Shown here: one piece after another, positions 34,160-46,000 of the stretch | How positions within the stretch are numbered: the first letter of the stretch is position 1 | Layout of the letters: every line of letters starts with the position of its first letter | Source: Okapia johnstoni | Lineage: Eukaryota; Chordata; Mammalia; Artiodactyla; Giraffidae | NCBI GenBank assembly: GCA_024291935.2 | Contig: CM044311.1 | Coordinates: 26,974,001 to 27,038,000 of the forward strand | Reading direction: 5' to 3' | DNA: 64,000 nucleotides | Made by a program: the position numbers and the translations under genes | Notes under the pieces: generated by a model | Told to the model about the DNA's origin: nothing | The model's database searches: none | The model's input: only the letters and a program-made list of their open reading frames with translations

Positions 34160-34957
34160 GGGTGGTAGATTCACACAAAAACACACACAATTTTACAAAT
34201 TGAACTTTAAGTGATTGAATTTTGTTAATTATTTGTTAATATTTGTTAATCAGCTGTTTAGATTCATAATACAATTGTACAAACTATACAAAAGTATACA
34301 GTAACACAATTTCAAAAAGAAGAATATTAGATATCACATGAATGATTTCATTTAAAATGGCTAAAATATGTAAATGATATGTTAATCATGCCTGTTTCTT
34401 AGTTACACTCTCCCTTCAAATAGAATGGAACACGAAATGAGTAGAGATAAATACAGTCAGCTGCATACTCCTTCGCCTCTCCCTTCCTTCCTCATTTACT
34501 CTCCCCATGTATTCCCAGGCACCCTTTTGCCTTCAAATGTGGAGAGCTACTACTACACCCTTAGGAGGAGTGACTGGAAAAAATGTGTGTGAATGCACAG
34601 AGTAGGGCATATTTTCCTTTTTGGTGAAGGAAAGCTATAGTTCTGGTAATCATAAATGAGGTAAACTGTTTAGAGTATATTATTACAGAGAGAGAGCAAT
34701 TTTCTAATATTTTGGTGCTTTTGATGATATGTTCTAAGATTTTCACAAATGTAATCACTGTCAGTATCATTTTTACCACGTTTAATTCACAAACTGTTTA
34801 ATCCTTTTTCCCACTGGTAAAGGAGAATGGAAAATATTTATAATGTAGGCATCATTCAGAAATTACAGACAGGGTGCTTGGAGAGTTAGTAAAGGGTAGA
34901 TACTGCCCCATCCAGGGTGTCAGAACACATCACTGGAGAAAGTAATGTTCCACTTTT
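34160..34957. other. Unassigned sequence
   Basis: AT-rich, no recognised gene or repeat. Confidence 0.4.
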
Positions 34958-35032
34958 TGCTGTTGCTGTTTAGGCACTAAATCGTGTCCGACTCTTTTGT
35001 GGCCTCATGGACTGTAGCCTGCCATGCTCTGC
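34958..35032 (-). mobile_element. Truncated Bov-A SINE tail (antisense)
   Basis: 'tgctgttgctgtttaggcactaaatcgtgtccgactcttttgtgg', then loss of homology after 'gtagcctgccatgctc'. Confidence 0.85.
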
Positions 35033-35643
35033 TTTTTTGGTTGTATGCAAATGGCAGAAATACACAGTTGTGCAGCTTTTTTGAAATATCCATCCGATTT
35101 CTGTTCCAGCATTCCACCCACACCCTCAAGAACTGTCACTCTCAGGAACCCAATGCCTTGACCTTATCTGTCCTTACACCTAAAATCATCTAAGTCATTA
35201 AATGATTCTTGTCTGGTGCTCTTGAACTACACCACAATTCTGAGGACCTGGAAAACAGAAATCAGCAAAGACAAAACATGATAGGCTGAGGATATTTTAG
35301 ATTTCTTTGACCATAAAAGAGTTGGATGTACTTAAACGTGTATAATGTGTTCTCCAATGAAAGTAGAACAAAAAGAAACTATGACATTTCAGGAGGAACA
35401 ATTTAGATTTTACATACAAAGTGATCAAGACTTGCAAATAGGTTTTTAACATCTATAAGCCCATTCTCAATGGTTTTATCAATGGAACCATCCTTCTGTT
35501 TGCTTTGATTCCAGACTCTCTAGCTGTCTTTCAACTTCTTAACATAACCTACTTACTCTCAGACCAAACTTTTGAAAATGCAATTCATTCTTTCAGGTAG
35601 TCACTCACAACTAATTCATTTACCCTACAGATATTTACTAAAA
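35033..35643. other. Unassigned sequence
   Basis: Nothing recognised. Confidence 0.4.
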
Positions 35644-35644
35644 T

Positions 35645-35925
35645 TTGTTGTCCTCTGTATCCATGGGTTCTGCATCCATGGATTCAACCAACTGCAGATT
35701 TCATAGGCTGATTATGATTATTGGTTGCTTAAATCCACAAATGCAGAATCTGGCCAGCCAGAACATGCAGATACAGGAGTGAAAGACCTAAACATTCTTG
35801 GAATTTTATGCAGAACTCACAGATACAGGGGTGACAAAGGGACCAAAATTTTCATGGATTTTGGTATCTGGTGACTAATGGAACCAATCCTCCCTATGTA
35901 TACTAAGGGATGCCTGTACCTATTG
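35645..35925. mobile_element. Tigger-like MITE
   Basis: It starts 'cctctgtatccatgggttctgcatccatggattcaacc' and ends 'ggaaccaatcctccctatgtatactaaggga', the two ends of the same element class that hosts the nested locus at 18055-19612. Confidence 0.7.
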
Positions 35926-36193
35926 TATGACAGGCACATTTCTGGCTTATTTTTATGTCAGTGAATAAAAGAAGAGCACCCCTGCCATTATGGGCTTTTA
36001 TTCTATGAAGAATGGCGGAATTACTTCAGGATTTCTCAACCTTGGCACAATGGCATTTTTATCTAAATAATTCTGTATTGTGGGTCTTATACTTTGTGTT
36101 GTGGGATGTTAAACAGAACCCGTGGATTCTACCAACTGGAAGACAGAACACTCCCCAAGTTGGGACAACTCAAAAACATCTCAAGACATTGTC

Positions 36194-38070
36194 AACTGTC
36201 TCCTCAGTTCAGTTCAGTTCAGCCGCTCAGTCGTGTCCAACTGTTTGAGACCACATGAATCTCAGCACGCCAGGCCTCCCTGTGCATCACCAACTCCCAC
36301 AGTTTACCCAAACTCATGTCCATTGAGCCAGTGATGCCATCCAGCCATCTCATCCTCTGTCATCCCCTTCTCCTCCTGCCCTCAATCCTTCCCAGCATCA
36401 GGGTCTTTTCCAATGAGTCAACTCTTTGCATGAGGTGGCCAAAGTATTGGAGTTTCAGCTTCAACATCAGTCCTTCCAATGAACACCCAGGACTGATCTC
36501 CTTTAGGAGGGACTGGTTGGATCTCCCTGCAGTCCAAGGGACTCTCAAGAGTCTTCTCCAACACCACAGTTCAAAAGCATCAATTCTTCGGCGCTCAGCT
36601 TTCTTCGCAGTCCAACTTTCACATCCATACATGACTACTGGTAGAACCATAGCCTTGACTAGATGGACCTTTGTTGGCAAAGTAATGCCTCTGCTTTTTA
36701 ATATGTTATCTATGTTGGTCACAACTTTCCTTCTAAGGAGTAAGTGTCTTTTAATTTCATTGCTGCAATCACCATCTGCAGTGATTTTGGAGACCAAAAA
36801 AAAATAAAGTCAGACACTGTTTCCACTGTTTCCCCATCTATTTGCCATGAAGTGATGGGACCAGATGCCACGATCTTAGTTTTCTGAATGTTGAGCTTTA
36901 AGCCAACTTTTTCACTAACCATAATCACAGAAAACTAGCCAATCTGATCACACGGACCACAGTCTTGTCTAACTCAGTGAAACTAAGCCATGACGTGTGG
37001 GGCCACCCAAGACAGATGCGTCATGGTGGAGAGGTCTGACAGAATGTGGTCCACTGGAGAAGGGAATGGCAAACCACTTCAGTATTCTTGCCTTGATAAC
37101 CCCATGAACAGTATGAGAAGGCAAAATGATAGGACACTGAAAGAGGAACTCCCCAGGTCAGTAGGTACCCAATATGCTACTGGAGATCAGTGGAGAAATA
37201 ACTCCAGAAAGAATAATGGGATGGAGCCAAAGCAAAAACAACACCCAGTTTTAGATGTGACTGGTGATAGAAGCAAGGTCCGATGCTGTAAAGAACAATA
37301 TTGCATAGGAACCTGGAATGTTAGGTCCATGAATCAAGGTAAACTGGAAGTGGTCAAACAGGAGGTGGCAAGAGTGAACATCGACATTCCAGGAATCAGC
37401 GAACTCAGAAGGACTGGAATGGGTAAATTTAACTCAGATGACCATTATATCTACTACTGTGGGCAGGAATCCCTTAGAAGAAATGGAGTAGCCATCATAG
37501 TCAACAAAAGAGTCCGAAATGCAGTACTTGGATGCAATCTCAAAAATGACAGAATAATCTCTGTTCATTTCCAAGGCAAACCATTCAACATCATGGTAAT
37601 CCAAGTCTATGCCCCAACCAGTAATGCTGAAGAAGCTGAAGTTGAATGGTTCTATGAAGACCTACAAGACCTTTTAGAACTAACACCCCAAAAAGATATC
37701 CTTTTCATTATAGGGGACTGGAATGAAAAAGTAGGAAGTCAAGAAACACTTGGCGTAACAGGCACATTTGGCCTTGGAGTACAGAATGAAGCAGGGCAAA
37801 GGCTAATAGAGTTTTGCCAAGAGAATGCACTGGTCATAGCAAACACCCTCTTCCAACAACACAAGAGAAGGCTCTACACATGGACATCACCAGATGGTCA
37901 ACACCAAAATCAGATTGATTACATTCTTTGCAGCCAAATTTGGAGAAGCTATATACAGTCAGCAAAAACAAGACTGGGAGCTGACTGTGGCTCAGATCAT
38001 GAACTCCTTATTGCCAAATTAAGACTTATATTGAAGAAAGTAGGGAAAACCACTAGACCAAACTTTTCCT
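36194..38070. mobile_element. BovB with inverted 5' half (twin-priming structure)
   Basis: 36205-about 36916 is antisense BovB 3' half (tail to C-terminal region). At about 36917 the sequence switches to sense BovB 5' region (about 36917-38060). The two parts are thus head to head. Host sequence AACTGTCTCCT (36194-36204) and AACTTTTCCT (38061-38070) looks like a diverged TSD enclosing the whole. The central part of the element (RT core) is absent. Inversion of the 5' part is what twin priming during target-primed reverse transcription produces for L1; the mechanism here is inferred. Confidence 0.88.
36360..36928 (-). pseudogene. BovB C-terminal region, frameshifted
   Basis: Two minus-strand frames, 36928-36719 (LNIQKTK) and 36797-36360 (YGCESW, WCWRRLLRV, then the 3' region), join across a frameshift in an A-run at 36796-36804. 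Confidence 0.88.
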
Positions 38071-38072
38071 AG
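36990..38072 (+). pseudogene. BovB endonuclease-containing open frame, 360 residues
   Basis: This is the longest uninterrupted frame in the window. ATG at 36990. The first 100 or so residues are the low-complexity N-terminal part seen in BovB; from about residue 105 the APE-like endonuclease follows, with N110 in GTWN, E138 in ISEL, YAPT at 207-210, D243 and N245 in GDWN, D310 in QIDY, and the S-D-H triplet at 335-337. All the expected catalytic positions appear present. The frame ends after LKKVGKTTRP where the element stops; the last three residues and the stop come from flanking DNA. The RT domain is missing, so retrotransposition activity is not expected. A stable message is not indicated by the sequence. 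Confidence 0.85.
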
Positions 38073-38189
38073 AAGGGGCAAAATCACTCTCATTTGAGAA
38101 ACACTAGGTTGCTTAGTAGCAACTCTTATAGTTGTAATTTTATATTTATTGTAGCTATTATTAGAATACTATCTTTTCCCACAAGATGA

Positions 38190-38555
38190 CACCTGGTCCA
38201 TAGAACATACAGTATCTGCTTTTCTTATCAACATATTTCTAGCATTTGGGGCAATGACTAGTGTATGTGTGCATGCATGCTCAGTCACTGAGTCATGTCT
38301 GACTTTCAATTTGTGATTCTATGGACTGTAGCCCACCAGATTCCTCTGTCCATGGAATTCTCCAGGCAAGAAGACTGGAGTGGGTTTCCATGCCCTCCTC
38401 CAGGGGATCTTCCTGACCCAGGGATCGAACCTGTGTCTCCTGCAGCTCCTCCATGGCAGGCAGATCCTTTATCGCTGAGCCACCAGGGAAGCCCCAGCTA
38501 GTTGATAGTAGGCACTAAATAAATAGCTGTTAAGGAACTGAATGATTATGTGAAT
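38190..38555 (+). repeat. L2 3' end interrupted by a SINE
   Basis: 'acacctggtccatagaacatacag' before and 'gatagtaggcactaaataaatagctgttaagg' after the SINE fit an L2 3' end. Confidence 0.5.
38275..38495 (-). mobile_element. Bov-tA SINE (antisense)
   Basis: Antisense SINE from the tail ('tgctcagtcactgagtcatgtctgac') to the head ('gctgagccaccagggaagcccc'). Confidence 0.92.
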
Positions 38556-38738
38556 TCTCAAACAGCTCTCTTTTCTTAAATCTAAGTTAAACATTTCATT
38601 TCATTAGTTCTTTCTGCTTACCCTTCGGCATACTTATTACACGGTATTATAACTGCCTACCATTTGGTATATATACAACTGTCCCATCTCTTTCTAGGGC
38701 TTCCAGGTAGGAGCCTTAGAGTTTAAATAACTGGCTCT

Positions 38739-38982
38739 AGGCATGATGCTGTGGGGCTTCCCAGGTGGTTCAGTGGTACAGAATCCAGCTGTCAAGCAGG
38801 AGACACAGGAGATGTGGGTTCGACCCCTGGATCAGGAAGATCCTCTGGAGGAGGAAATAGCAACCCACTCCAGTATTCTTCCCTGGGAAATTCCATGGAG
38901 AGAGGAGCCTGGGGCTACAGTTCATGGGGTTGCAAAGAGTCAGACATGATTTAGCGACTAAACAGCCTCAGCAGGCATGATG
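38739..38982 (+). mobile_element. Bov-tA SINE with 10-bp TSD
   Basis: Sense SINE (38749-38972). AGGCATGATG at 38739-38748 and 38973-38982. Confidence 0.94.
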
Positions 38983-40584
38983 TGGTACATTTAGAATATA
39001 AACTTTCTAAGCCTTATTTACAAACCCAAAGCATTACTCTGAATACACAGGGAGAAATTGCTTGGCTTTGTCTATGATAACTAGTGAGTGAGTTAGGACA
39101 GGGCAAATTAAGAACAACACAATATTTTTCAACTCAGAGATGAATAACATTTCAAATCATGTCTGGACCCAAATAGTTTAAGAAGATGTAAACCAATCAC
39201 TTTGTAGATGAGATGATGTCCTGTTACCTAGGTTTTCTTGAGTTGGCAAAATTTCATTTGAAATTTAATCTACAGTGCAAGATAACAGAATGCCAGTTTG
39301 GTCAAAATTAAAATTTTTTAGTCAAGTTTATTTAGCTAATAATATTCCTGCCATGTAGCAATTTATTGGGGAATCAATAGTAAGTTTTAAATATAAAAAG
39401 TTTTATTTTTATTTGTTTTTTCAATCTCTTAAACAGTCCTAGATTTTAAGAAATAACATGGTTTTGGAATCCATTGCTCAATAAACCATTAAAAGCTTAT
39501 GCATTACACTCTAATCATTAATTTATAAGTAGCTTTATCATTATTTTGTCCACAATTATAGTTTTTCTAGTGAAAGACTATAATTACTTTTAACATGCCT
39601 TTACGTCTCTTCCAGCTACTGATTAAAATAATAAATGTGTATACCAGACAAAATTTTTTATGAGTTCTATGAGAGATAAAAAGACAAGAAATAATACAAA
39701 ATATGTTGATAAAAATGTATTAAAAGGTAGAATTTAAAATATAGTTGATTTTTTGAACATTAGAAGAAAATTATCAGAGAACAAAGCAAATAATATAAGA
39801 ACAGTGACAACGTCTCAAATTGTGGGCTTCACTATTTTTAGAGCTTCCTCATTTACTTCTTACAGAACCCTCACAATTCTGGAAGGTAGATTTGGGAACA
39901 ATTATTTTTTTTACATGTTATTGCTGAAAAATCTGAGATTTATATGATTTGAAACAGATTTCCAAGTTCACTGAGAGGGTAAGTGGGCTAACTTGAAGCA
40001 ATTCACATCTGAAAATGTTGATTCCAGCATAACATTTTATTAGACCTGCTGCTCACTCAACTAGATGATTATATAGATGGTAACAAAGAAAAATGGGAAG
40101 GCTTAAGGGTTGTTAGATTCACATTCTATCCAAGTTTCAGCCTTAAGATGTTGTACTTTTTTGGTGTTTAGTCGTATTCTTTCTTCCTGAAATATAGCAT
40201 TCAATGCCATGACTGGTTTTGAAATTACTTAATAATGTTTGTTCTTAACTATTACACAATATGACAAAAATCAATGATTCTATTCAAAAGTAACTCAAGT
40301 TTTGCACTAGAAATGCCTTTATAAAACTAAAATTCTTCTAACTTAAGGTCATGCGTACAGGATAGTATTTGTATCATCTGAAGGGAGGGTGTTTTCATGT
40401 TATGATAGTAAAATTTACTGAAATCTACCCATTGCTGCAGTTTCATCCATTTTTTATTAAGTGATTATCTGCACAAATTGTTTCAACTTCTTTCATTGCC
40501 TGGGGCAGTGGTTTTCAACTTGAATATCCTCAGAATGCAACAAAGGCAAGTTTATCTTGGGAGTTGTCTCCCATTACAAAGTAT
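38983..40584. other. Unassigned AT-rich sequence
   Basis: No recognised gene or repeat. Confidence 0.4.
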
Positions 40585-40781
40585 TGCCTAGAAAAGATCC
40601 TGATTCTGGGAAAGATTGAAGGCAGGTGAAGGGGATGGCAGAGGACGAGATGGTTGGATGGCATCACCAACTCAATGGACATCAGTTTGAGCAAGCTCCA
40701 GGAGATGACGAACAGGGAAGCCTGGCACACTGGGTCACAAATAGTCAGACATGACTGAGCAACTGAACAACAACTGCCTAG
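40585..40781 (+). mobile_element. BovB 3' tail with 7-bp TSD
   Basis: Sense BovB 3' UTR (40592-40774). TGCCTAG at 40585-40591 and 40775-40781. Confidence 0.87.
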
Positions 40782-42062
40782 TAACAAAGCCAGGACTTAT
40801 GTAAGTCCCTGGTCTCTGAACTTCCAAAGGACTTTGTATACCTTATCACACATTTAGCATTCATGTACGTAAGACTTTATATTGATTAACTTTTCGAGGA
40901 TTTAATGTTATTTCTCAACATAAAATATAACCTCAAGTTCAGAAACCTTGTTATATTTCCTTTCATCATAAAAAGACAGTGCTAATGAATATAGTTGGTG
41001 CTCAGTAAATATTTGTTAAGAAGATTGGCCAATTTACCCATAAACTGATTTAACCAAAAGGAGCTTTAACTATCCACACTTAAGATCAGAACCAGGATGA
41101 AACTGACCAAAGCATTGAATTGTTTGCTACGAGTGGGGTGCAGTTTAGTTCAAATCACTAAAACAAACCTAATAAATTCAGCTTAATTTCAAATTGGTTG
41201 AAATCCAAGTAAGCATTTACCAAAACCTACTCCTTTAAGACATAGGAGAAACTTTGAGATGGAAAATGAGAGTTTGGGACTCTCACAAAATTCAGTTCCC
41301 CATGAATATGCCTGGTAGCAACACTGGGAGGGTGGAATTCCATCCCGGGCAATTCTATTCAAGGAAGAGCTCCTCACTAATATTCTTTCAAAAGCCTTTG
41401 CAAAAATTATGAGAAAAATGATGTTTGATTTTCTTCTCACCATAAATTCAAGCAAATCACTTCTCTCTTTTTTCTCTTTTATTTTTTGGGAAGGAAAATT
41501 AGGAAAAAATGTTGACAGAAAAAAAAAACAAAGAGTTGAAGTCAGGAAAAAATAAGTTTGTATCATTCTTTTAAGTTCTCACATTCCTGTAACTGGTTTA
41601 CATGCATGCATGTATGCATGTACACACACAAAACATATTCATTCAGTAGATACATATATATACCATTTATACATATTCCACAAACATTGTGATAATACTG
41701 CTTTGAATATTGTCTGAGTTATAGGTTAGAAAAGTATAAACACATGAATTATCAAAAGCATTTGAAGACTACAAAAAACTTTTTCATGATCTAATATCTA
41801 ATATTCCAATATCTATATATTCTCTAATAGTTGCAGCACAGAAATATATTATAAAGAGTGTAAAATCCCCAAATTTTGTATTTAATACATGCTTAATGTA
41901 TGGTTATTTTCTCTTTATGTATTGGTTAAATTTTTACAAGAATTAGTTTTCATTCCAACACTAACGGGAAGCAAAATGGGGAAAAATATATGACCAAAAA
42001 ACAAAGTTCTCTTGAAATTGAATATAGAGCCTAGATTAGCCAGTTAAATGCAAATGCATATT
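40782..42062. other. Unassigned sequence
   Basis: A short ATGC-type simple repeat at about 41602-41632; a small L2-end-like motif at about 41000-41022. A minus-strand frame at 41566-41189 has no recognisable domain. Confidence 0.4.
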
Positions 42063-42067
42063 TGTGT

Positions 42068-42275
42068 GTATGAGTGCTCAGTCGCTTCAGTCGTGTCTGA
42101 CTCTTTGTGATCCCATAGCCCCTCTGTCCACGGGATTTCACAGGCAAGAATATTGGAGTGGGTTGCCATTTCCTCCTCCAGGGGATCTTCCTGACCCAAG
42201 GGTCGAATCCACGTCTCCCGTCCCCTGTGGCTCCTGCAGGCAGATTCTTTACTACTGAGCCACCAGGAAAGCCCA
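42068..42275 (-). mobile_element. Bov-tA SINE (antisense)
   Basis: Antisense SINE from 'gtgctcagtcgcttcagtcgtg' to 'gagccaccaggaaagccc', with a small deletion after 'gatcccatag'. Confidence 0.92.
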
Positions 42276-42285
42276 ATATGTATAC

Positions 42286-42288
42286 GTA

Positions 42289-42320
<32 letters not shown>

Positions 42321-42330
42321 CACACACATA
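42286..42330. repeat. Compound (TG)n(TA)n(CA)n microsatellite
   Basis: TG, then TA, then CA tracts form a nearly perfect palindrome just beyond the SINE head. Confidence 0.95.
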
Positions 42331-42769
42331 CCTAATATAGAGATACATATAGATATTTAAATATCTAGATGTGTTTTGCATTCTGAGAATAATTACACAA
42401 TTTATAGAACTAGTATACACTGAATCAGCTACTTCTGGCTTTTTTTTTTTTTGTATTCTCAAAAAAAATGAAAATAAAAGCATTACAAAACAGAACTCCC
42501 TAGAGGAGCCTTCGTTGGTTATTTTGTTCATTCCCTTACTTTAGAAATGAAAAAACAGACTGACAGTTTAACTGACTTCTTTTTGAAATCTGAAGTATAA
42601 ATCACTTGTGGATTCCATTTCTAATGAGTGAGAAGTTCGGTTAGCAATTCTTTAAATAATGGTATTATTTACAATATCCATTTCACTGAAAGGGATGTTC
42701 TTTGTCTATCCGGCAACTTGTTTTCCAGAGTCATAAGGTTTCACCTATGTTCATCCCTGTCTGTAGTTT

Positions 42770-42900
42770 CTGCTTTATTGCTATGCCTATTTTTCCAAGA
42801 CTTGCTCAAATGCTACTCTTTCTTAAGGATGTCTCCTTTGGTCGTCCCAGCTGGAAGTGATCTTTACTTCCTCTGATCCACTAGAGCAATTATCACATTC
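42770..42900 (+). repeat. L2 fragment
   Basis: 'acttgctcaaatgctactctttcttaaggatgtctcctttgg' matches the conserved L2 3' coding text ('caaatgtcacctcctcagagaggcc'). Confidence 0.55.
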
Positions 42901-42914
42901 TATCTTGTAATTCA

Positions 42915-43030
42915 ACATGGCTTAGTGGACTCTGGAGCTAAGCAGATAGGGGTTCGAATTTTGGTTTTGCTGCTTACCAGCAAACAAAATGTGCACTCAG
43001 TCAGCTTCTCTGAGTCATAGTTCTGGACAG
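42915..43030 (+). repeat. MIR SINE
   Basis: 'tggactctggagctaagcagataggggttcgaattttggttttgctgcttacc' follows the MIR core, including the B-box-like GGTTCGAATT. Confidence 0.8.
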
Positions 43031-43039
43031 TTTTACCTA

Positions 43040-46000
43040 TCTTAACTGTATTTGTTTTTACCCCTCCTGCAATATGGTAAAAAACATTAATCAGCTAGAT
43101 AACTTTAAGTCAATATGCCATATACACTTATCACATATTTACTAATTATTTTGAACATGCCAAATCCCAACAAGACTTCTTCAAAATTTGAATGTAACAT
43201 GGTCATCTGTATAACTGTTTTTCTTATCTCCCTAACAAGATTATTTAAATTTTAAAAATAAGGACTATAGATATTATCATATATTATTTTATGCTGCATA
43301 GTGCCATAGTAAGTATTTGACAAATAGTTGGAAAATGAATGAGAAATCTAATTGATTATTACTCTTATTGGTAAGTTGATGGGCAAGCTGTCAGAAAGTG
43401 TTATAAACTGATTAATAAGAATAAACTATTTTGTTGCCAATGTAATCTATCTAAAAATGAAAAATAGATTTGTTCTCTAGATATAATGAATATATATCTT
43501 TTCACCAAGAAATATACATTTGGTTCATTAATATATCACACAGGAAATTTTATTAAATGAGATTAAGCTTTTATTAAAATTTCTACATGGATTGAATGGT
43601 TGACAATATAAATATAGCTGAGCCCTCTGCAAAAATTTTTCAATTGGAAAAAACATGATTTCTACTTATTAAATACATCTATGATTTATTTTTCTCATAT
43701 CAGCATATTATAACTCCTTCAATACCCCAAGCAATCAAATAACTATGGATAAATTACAAATGTCTGCCAAAGCATGGCACAATGCTTTTCATATCTAAAT
43801 GCTTTAACACTCAAACCCTACAACTGTAAAGCAGTATAGTCAACATAAGCAAATTCATCTTTATTTTATTCTCTAAAAGGGCTCAAAGAATCCTTTGTTT
43901 TATGGCAAGTGTAATGTGAGGACCCTCCAGTCCTGATTTATCATTGCTCCTTTTTTTTCTCTCTCTTTCTTTCCTTGTGTTATTTTTTAAGTGCTTGCGA
44001 TCCACATTGGATAAAAAAGACATTTGAGGCTGAGAGCTGTGAAGGCTCAGGGTGGGAGGGAGAGGGCTATTTTGAATCTTGTGACAGTGAGGTTTCGTTC
44101 ACTAAGGAGCTCTCTGTGGGTTTCTGGCATTGTAAGTGTTTTGTCTGCTTGCAAGCAAGCAGCTGATGGATGGGGAAAATGTTCATTGATTTGTAGTGCC
44201 TGCACTGCAGCCAACCAGCACTAGAATGAGGTGGCACCATCATGAATCTCTCAACTATGCATATTTATATGCAGCTGCTGGGCTTCTAAACCTCCAGTGA
44301 ATACAAAGTACTTGTGTGGCCACCAGTTCACACAATGCTGTACTGCCGCATGCTCTGATTTAACTACTGTATGGAAGAATAGACTTGGTGGGGAGGGCGG
44401 GCTCGGTGGGATATAGAAAGGAGAGGTAAGCGAGGAGAGAGAAAAGACTTCTGCACAATTCCTTTCTCTTAGATAGCCAAGAGAATGAAATGAATGTGGG
44501 AACAAGTAAGGAACATTCTAATAGATGCTTTACGTGCTTGAATCTCAAGTTTTAAAACTGATTAATGGAAATGAAATCCTTTTAAAGATGGTGTTTTCAG
44601 TGAGCAAGGCTTTGGGACTACATGATAATGATGTGGTTAAAATATGCTGGCACTATTGAAATCATCATAGCACTGAGCGGCATGCATGAGAAAGTCCCTC
44701 CCTTGGGTGAACCACAGCTTCATATAGAGAGATAGATGAGATGCTATACTTGGGTGGGGAAAAGATGGGTGAGGAGGGAAGGAGGAATAAGGATTCTTTA
44801 ATAGCATTGGGAAGCAAACTTAAGTGAGGTGAAAATATGGGGTTATTAAAGAACACAGATGAAAGAGAATTCACTTTAGAATAGAAAATGGAGCAGGAAG
44901 GATAGTTTAGAAGCATGAAAGCTACAGGGCGAGGTCTTAGAGCTGAAGGCTTAGAAGGAAAGAAGCAGTATAATGTGAGCAGGAAAATAAAATTTAAGGG
45001 ATAAAAGAAACAGAGAAAGGAATTGTCAAAGTGAGCATCCTTTCTTACAAAGAACGTATGACATGCATCTGAAAAATGCACCCGTATATTAAGAATTGTA
45101 GGTTCCAAATGCTTTTATAAAAATGCTGTAATTTTATTGGACTGCAAAAGTTGAGGCACAGTAAAATTGTAAGGTTGAAGATTTTTAGTCTTTATCAGCA
45201 AATTTCAATTTCCCAGCATTGGAAAGAAAGAATTAGAGAGACAAGAGAGAAATGGGGGAAATTGAAAATCATACATAACTGACACCAACCATGAAATCGT
45301 TCTCAGTCTTAAAGTTCTGAAGGCCGAATTCAGGTAAATGCTATTGACAACAGTAGTCCCACAGAGCATCAGACAGTTCATTTTATTATAAGATTAGAGC
45401 TCATCTCCAATATAAGCTGTATCAAAGCAACATCAAATGAAAAGTCAAATTCAATATCTGGATACAGTCTGATTTCATTATCAAAAATAAGCTTCCTGCT
45501 TTTCCATGTAGAGTTAAAGCACTAATTCTGCCCAAATTGCAGCTGCTCTTTTGACGAGAACATAAAATGGCCTTCTTCCAAATAATTCTTTCCGAGTTTT
45601 CTAGGCAGGGTGTCAAACCTTATCTCCCATGGGCCTAGAGATAATGGATTGAATCTTGAAACCTACAATGCCAGGGCATATTCAATGTTGGTATTATATT
45701 CTAGTATTTAGCCTTTATTAAACATGTCCAGATTCTTAAAACAATACACAAAATTTCAACTTTGATTAGAAGTTTCTTTCATCTGGCACAAAAACACCCT
45801 ACAATACAGTAATATTAGATTCTGGGCTAGCAATGTACTCCACCCAGTGGTGTGTCAGAGTAAAAATGCCTTTTATAAAGGCTAAATCTGACCTAATTTC
45901 CTTCTATTTTTCACTCCCTAGATTGGTAAAATGTTATATAAATACATGAAGAGTAACATGAACTTTACTCTTCATAATGACAAAATAGAAAGACACATTA

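Larger units (their letters stand above)
36027..38108 (+). mobile_element. MER5A (hAT-Charlie) element split by BovB
   Basis: The left part, 36027-36204 ('caggatttctcaaccttggcac', 'ctcaagacattgtcaactgtc'), and the right part, 38061-38108 ('ggggcaaaatcactctcatttgagaaacac'), together give the normal MER5A order. The ends are the CAGG..TTCTCAA / TTGAGAA..AC inverted termini. BovB sits near its 3' end. Confidence 0.78.

Noticed and set aside
41189..41566. 125-codon minus-strand frame
   Set aside because: Composition is dominated by A/T-run codons (F, K) in its first half; no domain or splice context seen.
44665..45108. 147-codon minus-strand frame
   Set aside because: It is antisense to a purine-rich tract, which depletes stops and yields S/F/L/P-rich peptides. 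No sign of selection.
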